From assembly GCA_027486275.1 (NCBI GenBank), contig JAIXPM010000160.1, forward strand, positions 1 to 6,207: a stretch of DNA of 6,207 nucleotides, read 5' to 3'. The DNA is from Sphingomonadales bacterium. Lineage in GTDB: Bacteria; Pseudomonadota; Alphaproteobacteria; Sphingomonadales; Sphingomonadaceae. A model generated the notes under the pieces. That model had not been told where the DNA came from, ran no database searches, and worked only from the letters and a program-made list of their open reading frames with translations. Shown piece by piece: positions 1-6,207 of the stretch. Position numbers and translations under genes: made by a program. Within the stretch, counting starts at the first letter, position 1. Each line of letters begins with the position of its first letter.

Positions 1-46
1 GACTGCAAATCCGTGCACCCGGGTTCGATTCCCGGTCGGGCCTCCA
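1..46 (+). tRNA. tRNA-Cys (GCA), 3' half, cut by the window start
   Basis: This is the 3' part of a cysteine tRNA gene; the acceptor 5' strand, D arm and most of the anticodon 5' stem lie before the window. The anticodon loop CTGCAAA occupies 3-9 with anticodon GCA at 5-7. The 3' anticodon stem TCCGT (10-14) is followed by a four-base variable loop (15-18). The T arm pairs CCGGG (19-23) with CCCGG (31-35) around the loop TTCGATT. The acceptor 3' strand is TCGGGCC (36-42), followed by discriminator T at 43, the identity base expected for tRNA-Cys, and a gene-encoded CCA at 44-46. No terminator hairpin with a T-run follows it, so transcription may continue toward the amidase gene. Confidence 0.95.
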
Positions 47-98
47 CAGTTTGCGCCTTTTGTGTCGGCAGTGCCGCATGGTGATGGCGAAATCCGCA

Positions 99-127
99 TT
101 GACGAAGCCAGCAGCGCCCAACAAACC
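99..127 (+). promoter_or_regulatory. weak candidate promoter for the amidase-madLM operon
   Basis: TTGACG at 99-104 matches the -35 consensus well. A 17-base spacer puts the -10 position at 122-127 (CAAACC), which is a poor match to TATAAT. If used, the transcript would begin about 20 bases before the amidase ATG, which suits the ribosome binding site. The poor -10 makes this only a candidate; read-through from tRNA-Cys is an alternative. Confidence 0.2.
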
Positions 128-141
128 TGTCTCTGTCGATC

Positions 142-147
142 GGGGAG
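142..147 (+). promoter_or_regulatory. ribosome binding site of the amidase gene
   Basis: GGGGAG sits six bases before the ATG at 154. It supports that start, which is also the one that gives an intact twin-arginine signal at the extreme N-terminus. Confidence 0.7.
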
Positions 148-153
148 CAGGGG

Positions 154-1680
154 ATGGGGCAGGATTCGGCGACTCGCCGGGATTTCTTCGTGGGTGCTGG
201 TGCATTGGGAGCGATGGCGTCGGCTCCGGCATTGGCCGCCGCACCCGTTGATCCGCTTTTGGCTCTGCCCGGTCGCCGCATCGCTGGCCTGATCGCGGAG
301 CGTAAGGCGAGCGTGGAAGAGGTGATGCGCGCCGTGCTGGCGCAGATCGCCGCTCACAACCCGGCCCACAATGCCATCGTGGCGCTGCAGGATGGTGACC
401 GGCTGTTGGCGCAGGCACGGGCGATGGATGCGCGGCTGGCCGCAGGCGAAACGCCGGGGCCGCTGTTTGGTCTGCCGTGGGCGGTGAAGGATCTTGCCGA
501 GGTGATCGGCATCCGCTCCACCGACGGATCGCTGGTGAACAAGGATAGGATCCCCACCAGCGAAGGCATCATGGTGCAGCGGCTGCGCGCAGCAGGCACA
601 ATCTTCATCGGCAAGACCAACGCGCCCGAATTCGGCTTTGGCTCCCACACGATCAACCGCGTCTATGGCCCTACGCGGAACAGCTTCGACCCCAGCCGCT
701 CGGCCGGGGGCAGCAGCGGCGGCGCAGGCGTGGGGCTGGCCCTCAGGATTCTGCCCCTGGCCGATGGTTCGGATTTTGGCGGCAGCCTGCGCAACCCGGC
801 GGCATGGAACAATGTCTTCGGGTTTCGCACCGGCACCGGCGTCATCCCGCCGGAAGGCAATGACCAATGGATTGGCCGCATGGGCGTATCGGGCCCGATG
901 GCGCGGCATGCGGCCGATTTGGGCCTGGTGCTGTCGGTGATGGCCGGCAAGCATCCTGGGTCGCTGCAATCGATCGATGTCGATGCCCGCGCCTTTGCCG
1001 GGCCGCTTGGTGCTGATCACAGGGGCGTGCGGATCGGTTGGCTCGGCAATTGGGGCGGGCGTGTGCCGCATGATCCGGCGGTGCTGAAGATTTGCGAAGG
1101 TGCGCTGCCGGCGTTTCGCGCCATGGGCTGCACGGTCGATGCCGCGCAGGTGGATTTCGAAATCGAGCCGGTGTGGCAGGCGTTGCTGCTGCTGCGCAGC
1201 TGGATGTCGGGCACCGGCCTGCAGCGGCTGGCCGATGATCCGGCGACGCGCGACCTGATCGGCCCGCAGGCCCATTGGGAGATCGCCAACAGCCGCAACA
1301 TCACCGGTGCCCAAGTGCTGAACGCGTCGGCGGTGCGCAGCACATGGACACGGGCGGTGGACAAATTGTTCGAACACCATGATTTTCTGGTTGCGCCGGC
1401 AGTGCAGCTGCTGCCCTTCCCGGTGGAGCAATTCTGGCCGACCGAGGTCGCTGGCAAGACGATGCGCACCTATCATGAATGGATGCTCGGCACGTTCCTG
1501 GTGACGATGACCGGTCTGCCGGCGCTGGCAGCCCCGGCGGGCTTCTCGCCCGGTGGCCTGCCGGCCGGTTTCCAGATCATCGGCCGGCGCGGTGCCGAAC
1601 TGGCCTGCCTGAAACTCGCCCACGCCTATGAACAGGCGGCACGGCCCGTTATCGACCGGCTGCCGCCGGCGCTGGCCTGA
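154..1680 (+). CDS. Tat-exported amidase signature family hydrolase
   Basis: The 508-residue product is a complete amidase-signature enzyme, a family that hydrolyses C-N amide bonds with a Ser-cisSer-Lys triad. The triad is visible: Lys112 in PWAVKD, cis-Ser187 in GGSSGG, and nucleophile Ser211 in DFGGSLRNPA. The 24-residue spacing between the two serines is the same as in FAAH (217/241) and malonamidase E2 (131/155). The N-terminus carries a twin-arginine signal: TRRDFF at residues 7-12, a hydrophobic stretch, and an Ala-rich cleavage region near residues 26-30. The folded enzyme should therefore be exported to the periplasm or envelope. The residue before the GGS motif is Phe, where Thr, Ile or Gly is more usual. 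madL starts 12 bp downstream and madM follows, so the natural product may be malonate or a similar carboxylate. The substrate cannot be read from the sequence; a broad-specificity amidase or a peptide or aryl-amide hydrolase is possible. Confidence 0.93.
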   Translation: MGQDSATRRDFFVGAGALGAMASAPALAAAPVDPLLALPGRRIAGLIAERKASVEEVMRAVLAQIAAHNPAHNAIVALQDGDRLLAQARAMDARLAAGETPGPLFGLPWAVKDLAEVIGIRSTDGSLVNKDRIPTSEGIMVQRLRAAGTIFIGKTNAPEFGFGSHTINRVYGPTRNSFDPSRSAGGSSGGAGVGLALRILPLADGSDFGGSLRNPAAWNNVFGFRTGTGVIPPEGNDQWIGRMGVSGPMARHAADLGLVLSVMAGKHPGSLQSIDVDARAFAGPLGADHRGVRIGWLGNWGGRVPHDPAVLKICEGALPAFRAMGCTVDAAQVDFEIEPVWQALLLLRSWMSGTGLQRLADDPATRDLIGPQAHWEIANSRNITGAQVLNASAVRSTWTRAVDKLFEHHDFLVAPAVQLLPFPVEQFWPTEVAGKTMRTYHEWMLGTFLVTMTGLPALAAPAGFSPGGLPAGFQIIGRRGAELACLKLAHAYEQAARPVIDRLPPALA

Positions 1681-1692
1681 GGGGAAAGCGAC

Positions 1693-2052
1693 ATGCCGAT
1701 TTTGGGTGTGGCCCTGCTGGCCGCCTGCACGCTTGCCGGGTTGTTTGTCGGTGATCTGCTCGGCGCGGCGCTGGGCCTGGAGGCGAATGTTGGCGGCGTG
1801 GGTGTCGCCATGTTGCTGCTGATTGCGCTCACCAATCTGCCGGGGCGACGGTTGGGGCCGGAAACGCCAACGGGCAACGGCGTGCAGTTCTGGAGCCTGA
1901 TGTATATCCCGATCATTGTTGCCATGGCAGCCAAACAGAATGTGTTTGCGGCCGTTTCGGGCGGGGTGATGGCGGCAGTGGCAGGCGTGTTGGCGGTGCT
2001 GGCTGCGTTCGCGCTGGTGCCGGTGCTCAGCCGTTGGGCGCAGCGGCCGTGA
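1693..2052 (+). CDS. madL: malonate:cation symporter subunit MadL
   Basis: This 119-residue, very hydrophobic protein matches the small subunit of the two-component malonate transporter (MSS family), known from Malonomonas rubra as a Na+-coupled malonate importer. Family-like segments are ANVGGVGVAM at residues 31-40 and FWSLMYIPIIVAMAAKQNV at 66-84. Membrane segments are likely near residues 2-25, 34-49, 66-83 and 86-112, and the length is typical. A purine-rich Shine-Dalgarno stretch (GAGGGGAAAG, 1679-1688) overlaps the amidase stop and precedes the ATG by four bases, so the gene is probably co-transcribed with the amidase. Its TGA shares its last base with the madM ATG. The coupling ion and exact substrate in this organism are inferred from the family. 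Confidence 0.93.
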   Translation: MPILGVALLAACTLAGLFVGDLLGAALGLEANVGGVGVAMLLLIALTNLPGRRLGPETPTGNGVQFWSLMYIPIIVAMAAKQNVFAAVSGGVMAAVAGVLAVLAAFALVPVLSRWAQRP

Positions 2053-2810
2053 TGGAGCGCATATTCAAATTCGCCGGCGACAACGGTCTGCTGGTGGCAT
2101 TCGTCTTCGTTGGCGTCATCATGGTGCTGGCCTATTCCCTGTCCCGTCATGTCGCGCGCGGAAAGGTGCATGGATCGGCAATCGCCATTGCGCTGGGACT
2201 GCTGCTCGCCTTCTGGGCGGGGGCCGATACCGGTGGCAAGAATGGCGTGGCGGATTATCCGCTGCTGGCCGGGATCGGCGTGCTGGGCGGCAACATGTTC
2301 CGCGATTTCGCCATCGTCGCCACCGCGTTCGGCGTGCGGTTGGAAGATCTGCGCAAGGCCGGCCTGGTTGGCGCGCTCTCCGTGCCCATAGGCGTGGTCT
2401 TGTCGTTTGCTGTGGGGGCAGCGGTGGCGCTGGCGTTCGGCCTCACCGATCCGGCCGAGATCACCACTATTGGCGCCGGTGCGGCAACGTATATCGTCGG
2501 GCCGGTGACGGGCGCGTCGCTGGGCGTGTCGTCGCGGATCGTATCGCTCAGCATCGCGGCGGGGCTGGTGAAGGCGGTGCTGGTGATGGTGGCGACGCCG
2601 CTGGTGGCGCGGCGCATCGGGCTCGACAACCCGGCCAGCGCGATGGTCTATGGCGGGCTGATGGGCACCACCAGCGGTGTGACCGGCGGGCTGGCTGCCA
2701 CTGATCCCAAGCTGGTGCCGTACGGCGCGATGACATCCACCTTCTACACCGGGCTGGGCTGCCTGCTGGGGCCGTCGCTGATCTACCTGGTGATCAGGGC
2801 CGTGCTTTAG
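2052..2810 (+). CDS. madM: malonate:cation symporter subunit MadM
   Basis: The 252-residue integral membrane protein is the large subunit of the MadLM malonate symporter, acting with MadL in the cytoplasmic membrane. Glycine-rich family motifs are GGNMFRDFAIVATAFG (residues 79-94), TYIVGPVTGASLG (146-158), and GGLMGTTSGV with GGLAATDPKLVPYGA (201-226), followed by TFYTGLG (230-236). Several membrane helices are evident, and the length is close to characterised MadM. The ATG at 2052 is preferred because it forms a TGATG junction with the madL stop. No good Shine-Dalgarno lies in front of it, so translation is probably coupled to madL. An in-frame TTG at 2034 would add six residues and is less likely. 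The TAG stop overlaps the stop codon of the opposing gene. Confidence 0.95.
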   Translation: MERIFKFAGDNGLLVAFVFVGVIMVLAYSLSRHVARGKVHGSAIAIALGLLLAFWAGADTGGKNGVADYPLLAGIGVLGGNMFRDFAIVATAFGVRLEDLRKAGLVGALSVPIGVVLSFAVGAAVALAFGLTDPAEITTIGAGAATYIVGPVTGASLGVSSRIVSLSIAAGLVKAVLVMVATPLVARRIGLDNPASAMVYGGLMGTTSGVTGGLAATDPKLVPYGAMTSTFYTGLGCLLGPSLIYLVIRAVL

Positions 2811-2818
2811 GCCCAGAT
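2793..2818. terminator. inverted repeat at the convergent gene ends, candidate bidirectional terminator
   Basis: The left arm ATCAGGGCC (2793-2801) and right arm GGCCCAGAT (2810-2818) are complementary at eight of nine positions, with one A-A mismatch, around the 8-base loop GTGCTTTA. The hairpin is formed equally on both strands and sits on the overlapping stop codons of the two converging operons. There is no T-run after it in either direction, so it does not fit the classic intrinsic terminator. It may act as a weak bidirectional terminator, a pause site or an mRNA 3'-end stabiliser. Confidence 0.35.
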
Positions 2819-3793
2819 GCGTTCGATGAACCAGAAGCTGGCGATGCTGCCGATGGCATAGGCGCTGGCCAGCACTCCAGGGCGCAGCGCGGCGGGTGTG
2901 AGGCGACGCAGCCCGGCGATCACGGCGAGCGTGGCGGCAATGATCAGCATCTGGCCGGCTTCCACCCCCAGATTGAAGGTTAGCAGCGCCATTGGCAGAT
3001 CCGTTTCGGGCAAGCCGATCTCGCGCAGGGCGCCGGCAAAGCCAAAGCCGTGCAGCAGGCCGAACAGGAAAGCGACCAGCCAGGGCAGCCGTTCCGACAG
3101 GCGGGGCTGGCCGGGCTTTGCCTTCACGATCTCCACGGCGAGGAAGATGATGGAGAGCGCGATCACCGCCTCCACCGGCGCTTGCGGCAGGCCGAACAGG
3201 CCGAGTGTGGTGCCAGCCAGTGTGATCGAATGAGCGATGGTGAAGGCGGTGGCCGCCGCCACCACCGGCCAGCCGCGTTGCAACAGCAGCACGAGGGCGA
3301 CCACGAACAGCAGATGATCGAAACCGCCGATAATATGATCGACACCGATCGTAAAATAGGTGCGCGCCACCTGCAGGGCGTCGGGCACGGCAGCAACCGT
3401 CGCGGTGGCACGGCCGGGCAGCAGCCGCTCGGTCTGCACCGGCCGGCCCAGTGGCGCGATGCGCAGCAGCGTGTCGGTGAAGCCGGGTTCCAGCCCCGCA
3501 AGGCCGACGCTCGCCCCATCCAGCGTTCGGGAACAGGCAGCGCGCCCGGTTGCCACCAGGGCCCCCACCGAAAGCCGCGCTTCGTCCATCGTTACCCGGC
3601 AGAACGGCGGCAGCAATGGCGTTGCGCTGGCCGCCAGCCCGCCCAGCACGGGGGCCTTCCACACGATCTTCCAGTCGTTGGCGCTGCGCTGCGTGAGCTC
3701 CAGATAGCCAGGACGCAGTTCATCAGCCCGGGCCGGCAGGGCACCGGCCAACAGCGCCAGCAGGGCCAGCGCGCGAAGCAGCAGGCCGATCAT
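2807..3793 (-). CDS. HupE/UreJ-family membrane protein, putative metal permease
   Basis: The 328-residue product fits the longer HupE/UreJ_2 type. A signal peptide (about residues 1-23, ending ALPARA) leads into an extracytoplasmic region to about residue 140, then a C-terminal membrane domain with about six or seven helices. HupE/UreJ proteins are linked to nickel (sometimes cobalt) transport for hydrogenase or urease. The HX5DH motif is present as HIIGGFDH at 153-160. Other family-like segments are FTIAHSITL (184-192), LLHGFGFAG (246-254) and FNLGVEAGQ (273-281); acidic Glu221 and Glu278 lie in helices. Cys66 and Cys87 in the soluble part could form a disulfide. The ATG at 3793 is chosen because it overlaps the preceding gene's TGA as ATGA; its best Shine-Dalgarno, GGAG, is 14 bases away, so translation is probably coupled. 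No hydrogenase or urease gene is in view, so the metal and direction of transport are unknown. Confidence 0.88.
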   Translation of the reverse strand: MIGLLLRALALLALLAGALPARADELRPGYLELTQRSANDWKIVWKAPVLGGLAASATPLLPPFCRVTMDEARLSVGALVATGRAACSRTLDGASVGLAGLEPGFTDTLLRIAPLGRPVQTERLLPGRATATVAAVPDALQVARTYFTIGVDHIIGGFDHLLFVVALVLLLQRGWPVVAAATAFTIAHSITLAGTTLGLFGLPQAPVEAVIALSIIFLAVEIVKAKPGQPRLSERLPWLVAFLFGLLHGFGFAGALREIGLPETDLPMALLTFNLGVEAGQMLIIAATLAVIAGLRRLTPAALRPGVLASAYAIGSIASFWFIERIWA

Positions 3794-4626
3794 GATGGGC
3801 GCTTGATCTCCACCTCGTAACTGTCCAGCAGTTGCTGCAGGTGCGCGTCCTGCGCCTTGCGGATGGCGTCGCTGCGCCAATCATTTTCAAGCCGATGGCG
3901 CACATCGGCCAGGCGCGGCGGCGGCGGCTTTACCCGCTGATTGATGCGCACCAGGTGCAGGCCAAACCCGGAAACCACTGGCCCCATCCAAGTGCCCACC
4001 GGCAGCCGCGCGAGGGCGGTGGCGAAATCATCGCCCATTTGTTCGGCCAGATCGGTCTGGCTGGCATCGTCGAAACGGGCGGGCAGGGGCAGCGGCTGCG
4101 TCGTGATGCCGGGTCGCGCGCCCTTGGGTATGCGCCCTATCTCGGCGGCAGCGGCGGCCCGCAGCGCTGGGGCGTCGGGGCCGAGATAGATCTGCTCCAG
4201 CCGATAACGTGGCGGCGCGGCATAACGGGCTGGATCGGCATCAAGCAGCGCCTGCAGTTCGGCATCACTGGGCCGAGCGGCTTCGGCTTCGGCACCGGCG
4301 ATAGCCAACATCTTGTTGCGCAACCGCTTCTTCACCACTTCGTCGTCGGCATCGAGGCCGAGGCGCAGCGCCTCGCGGTAATAGACTTCGCCGCGGACAT
4401 GATCGCTGATCAGCCCGTCCAGCTCTTCGGCCGTGGGCGGGCGCCGGAAGGCACGGACATGGTGGTTGACGAGCCCGGCCACCACCGGCTCATCAACGAT
4501 GATCCGGCGCTCGCCCAGATCGGGCGCCCGCCCCGACAACGCAACGAACACCAGGGCGCCCAGCACCAGGAAATGCACCAGAGGCTCGCGCAGTAGTGCC
4601 GCTGCGCGGGTTCGCCATGCCGTCAT
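3790..4626 (-). CDS. membrane-anchored parvulin-like peptidyl-prolyl isomerase
   Basis: The 278-residue protein has a short basic N-terminus, one membrane anchor (about residues 15-31, LVHFLVLGALVFVALSG) and an extracytoplasmic body. A helical region (about 64-130) resembles the chaperone part of SurA/PpiD-type proteins. A C-terminal parvulin-like domain follows from about 137 to 235, beginning YRLEQIYLGP and ending LPVGTWMGPVVSGFGLHLVRI. Parvulins isomerise peptide bonds before proline and assist folding of exported proteins. In the first strand, Gln145 stands where Pin1-type parvulins have the active-site His, while His224 in the last strand is kept; isomerase activity is therefore uncertain and chaperone action is likelier. 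The start is supported by GAGG at 4634-4637, seven bases upstream and overlapping the DUF3604 stop. The gene follows DUF3604 by nine bases and overlaps the HupE gene, so all three are probably one operon. Confidence 0.85.
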   Translation of the reverse strand: MTAWRTRAAALLREPLVHFLVLGALVFVALSGRAPDLGERRIIVDEPVVAGLVNHHVRAFRRPPTAEELDGLISDHVRGEVYYREALRLGLDADDEVVKKRLRNKMLAIAGAEAEAARPSDAELQALLDADPARYAAPPRYRLEQIYLGPDAPALRAAAAAEIGRIPKGARPGITTQPLPLPARFDDASQTDLAEQMGDDFATALARLPVGTWMGPVVSGFGLHLVRINQRVKPPPPRLADVRHRLENDWRSDAIRKAQDAHLQQLLDSYEVEIKRPS

Positions 4627-4635
4627 GCCTGCGCC

Positions 4636-6207
4636 TCAGCTCTTGTCCAAATTCTGATTGGGCGTGTACCAGATTGGCGAGGTATAGGCACGTTCCTGGC
4701 TCTTCACCCGGACTTCCGGTGGCAGTTTCAGCTTGTACCGCACCGCATCATAAGCGGGCCAACTGGGCGTCGGGATTTCCAGCACACGCAGATAATAGAA
4801 GCTGCTGATCGCGGGATCGAAGGCGGGATCGGTCCAAACGGTGGTCAGTGCAGCGGCGCCGATATTGTTCTTGTAGGTGGCGGTGGCGACATTGACCGTA
4901 TCTCCCACCGAAGGCAGCTTGCCGGCAACCGGCTTGCGGTCACCGCTCCACGCCACGTCGAACACTTGCTCGTGCGTCTTGCCGGCCTTGTCGATCCAGC
5001 CCTTCACCACCTGCACGCGATCAAGGTTGGCGCCCTCCGGGTCTTTCAGGGCCGAGATGAGCAGCCGCGGCGCGCCGCCTTTGCCCGGCTTCAGCTCTCC
5101 GCCCATCGGCACGCCACGGGCATAGCCGGCACGCACCCAATCGCCCTTCAGATCATCGGCGGTGAAATCCCAGCCGCCAAAAACCCGCACCGTCATGCGC
5201 GGGCCGGTGCTGGCATAGACTTCGCGCCGCGTCATCGCATCGAAGATGGCAGCGCGGGTGTTGGCTTTGGCCCACACGGCGGCATAGCCGCTGGCGAGAT
5301 AATGCCAACCGAAACGACCCTTGCGGGTGCCCAGGTTCTGCGGCGCCATGGTCCGGGCCGCGCTCGGTTCGGTGCCGCTGTGCTTGCCGAAGAATTGGTC
5401 TTCATCGGCGGTGGCAAGGGCGGTGTGGCTGTCGGTCGATCCGATCAGGCCGAACTTGTAGGGGTTCACCCCCGTCTGCGCTTCCAGGGCCAGGCCGCGC
5501 TTCAGTGCCTCGCGCACATATTCGCCGGCATACATGGACGGCACCTTGGGCTGGTTAGAGAGGAGATTGTTCATCTCCCAACCGGCCACGCCATAGCCGG
5601 AAAACTCGTCGTTGGGCGACAGGAAGGGATGGGCTTCGCTGTCGCCCTTGATCTGGGTGATCTCCACCACCGGCTCCAGGCGGGCGCGGCGCTTGGCATA
5701 GGCTGCCGTCATCGGGCCGCCGCCGGGCTGGGTCAGCTCAAACATCAGGCCGTTGGAAAGATTGCTGTTGTGCGGGATCGCCAGCACCCGGCCGCCGGTC
5801 GATTTCTCATAGGCATCCATATAGTTCCAGATCTCGTCTGGCGTCGCCTTATAGGTGGGGTCGATCGGCACCACGGTGCGCACCTTGTCTTCGCCGTCGC
5901 GGAAGATGATGTTGCGGTGCAGATTGTTGCCGCCCTGCATCAACGTATATTCAAAGCCGTGGAAGGCAGTGAACGTGCCGGGTTCATTATAGCGTTCGAC
6001 GGCATCCACGTTGGCGTTCCACACTTTTTTTGTGCGTTTGGCGGCGCCATCGGCGTTGAGCATGGCTTCGGGCACAGCATTGCGGCCGCGCGCATCCAAT
6101 ATTTCGGCCATGGCGCGCTGCGATCCAGCCGGGCCTTCGTTCATCATGTCGTGCCAACGCCGCATGGTGGCATCGCGGATCAACAGGCGCGGCGAATCGG
6201 CAAGTGC
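4636..6207 (-). CDS. DUF3604 domain protein (PHP-like), 5' end outside the window
   Basis: An open frame of 523 residues runs off the right edge with no stop, and the residues reaching the edge are coding-like, so the gene is 5'-truncated. DUF3604 proteins are usually above 600 residues, so about 100-150 N-terminal residues, including any signal peptide and the first His-rich PHP-like motif, are missing. Counting from Ile at 6178-6180 as residue 2, motifs are HGFEYT (75-80), IPHNSNLSNG (136-145), GLIGSTDSH (245-253), and the C-terminal YYLRVLEIPTPSWPAYDA (463-480) and SQERAYTSPIWYTP (495-508). The conserved His, Asp and Asn residues resemble metal ligands of PHP-type phosphoesterases, but the reaction of the family is not established as far as I know. 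It is the first visible gene of an operon with a parvulin-like protein and a HupE-type permease; its promoter is off-window. A TTG at 6183 is not a credible start. Confidence 0.93.
   Translation of the reverse strand, partial: ALADSPRLLIRDATMRRWHDMMNEGPAGSQRAMAEILDARGRNAVPEAMLNADGAAKRTKKVWNANVDAVERYNEPGTFTAFHGFEYTLMQGGNNLHRNIIFRDGEDKVRTVVPIDPTYKATPDEIWNYMDAYEKSTGGRVLAIPHNSNLSNGLMFELTQPGGGPMTAAYAKRRARLEPVVEITQIKGDSEAHPFLSPNDEFSGYGVAGWEMNNLLSNQPKVPSMYAGEYVREALKRGLALEAQTGVNPYKFGLIGSTDSHTALATADEDQFFGKHSGTEPSAARTMAPQNLGTRKGRFGWHYLASGYAAVWAKANTRAAIFDAMTRREVYASTGPRMTVRVFGGWDFTADDLKGDWVRAGYARGVPMGGELKPGKGGAPRLLISALKDPEGANLDRVQVVKGWIDKAGKTHEQVFDVAWSGDRKPVAGKLPSVGDTVNVATATYKNNIGAAALTTVWTDPAFDPAISSFYYLRVLEIPTPSWPAYDAVRYKLKLPPEVRVKSQERAYTSPIWYTPNQNLDKS

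Noticed and set aside
66..76. CGGCA-G-TGCCG inverted repeat between tRNA-Cys and the amidase, as terminator or operator
   Set aside because: As a hairpin it has only four base pairs and a three-base loop, with no T-run after it on either strand. As an operator its half-sites are too short to claim.
1..153. The tRNA-Cys 3' end as an integration site for a genomic island carrying the amidase-madLM genes
   Set aside because: No integrase gene and no second copy of the tRNA 3' end is visible in the window, and base composition looks even across the junction.
51..292. Short plus-strand frames overlapping the start of the amidase gene, possible leader peptides
   Set aside because: They run through the coding region in other frames, have no convincing ribosome binding site and show no regulatory codon run.
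1626..3662. A long open minus-strand frame (over 650 codons) running antisense to madL and madM and across the HupE gene
   Set aside because: The translation is Arg/Ala/His-rich with no recognisable domain, and it overlaps three well-supported genes in other frames. Long spurious frames are common in GC-rich DNA.
3050..4596. Two plus-strand open frames of about 255 codons each (3050-3820 and 3832-4596) opposite the HupE and parvulin genes
   Set aside because: They are Gln/Arg/His-rich with no family resemblance or convincing ribosome binding site, and they lie opposite genes with clear motifs.

Overview
The window is GC-rich (by eye roughly two-thirds G+C) and gene-dense. A tRNA-Cys with an encoded CCA end, a Tat-dependent amidase and the DUF3604 / peptidyl-prolyl isomerase / HupE-UreJ gene trio together suggest an alphaproteobacterium, possibly a sphingomonad. 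That placement is an inference from gene style and composition and was not tested by a search.

Layout. Positions 1-46 are the 3' half of a tRNA-Cys gene. A 107-bp spacer (47-153) follows, holding a strong ribosome binding site and at best a weak candidate promoter. Three plus-strand genes then run as an apparent operon: a Tat-exported amidase-signature hydrolase (154-1680), madL (1693-2052) and madM (2052-2810). The first gap is 12 bp, and madL and madM share one base (TGATG). On the minus strand a second operon is read from the right edge of the window: a DUF3604 protein, 5'-truncated by the window end (4636-6207), then a membrane-anchored parvulin-like protein (3790-4626), then a HupE/UreJ-family membrane protein (2807-3793). 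The gap between the first two is 9 bp, and the last two overlap in an ATGA.

The two operons converge, and their stop codons overlap on opposite strands at 2807-2810. A near-perfect inverted repeat surrounds this point, so a bidirectional terminator or pause hairpin may lie inside the coding ends. No stretch longer than 300 bp lacks a gene, and no insertion sequence, CRISPR array or other mobile element was seen.

How the genes may work together. MadL and MadM form a two-subunit malonate:cation symporter. Coupled to an exported amidase, they suggest a scavenging unit in which an amide is hydrolysed outside the cytoplasmic membrane and the released carboxylate (malonate or a relative) is imported. 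In the second operon, a PHP-like DUF3604 protein is made with a periplasmic folding helper and a putative metal permease, which suggests maturation or metal supply of an exported metalloprotein. Both functional links are inferences from gene order and family knowledge.
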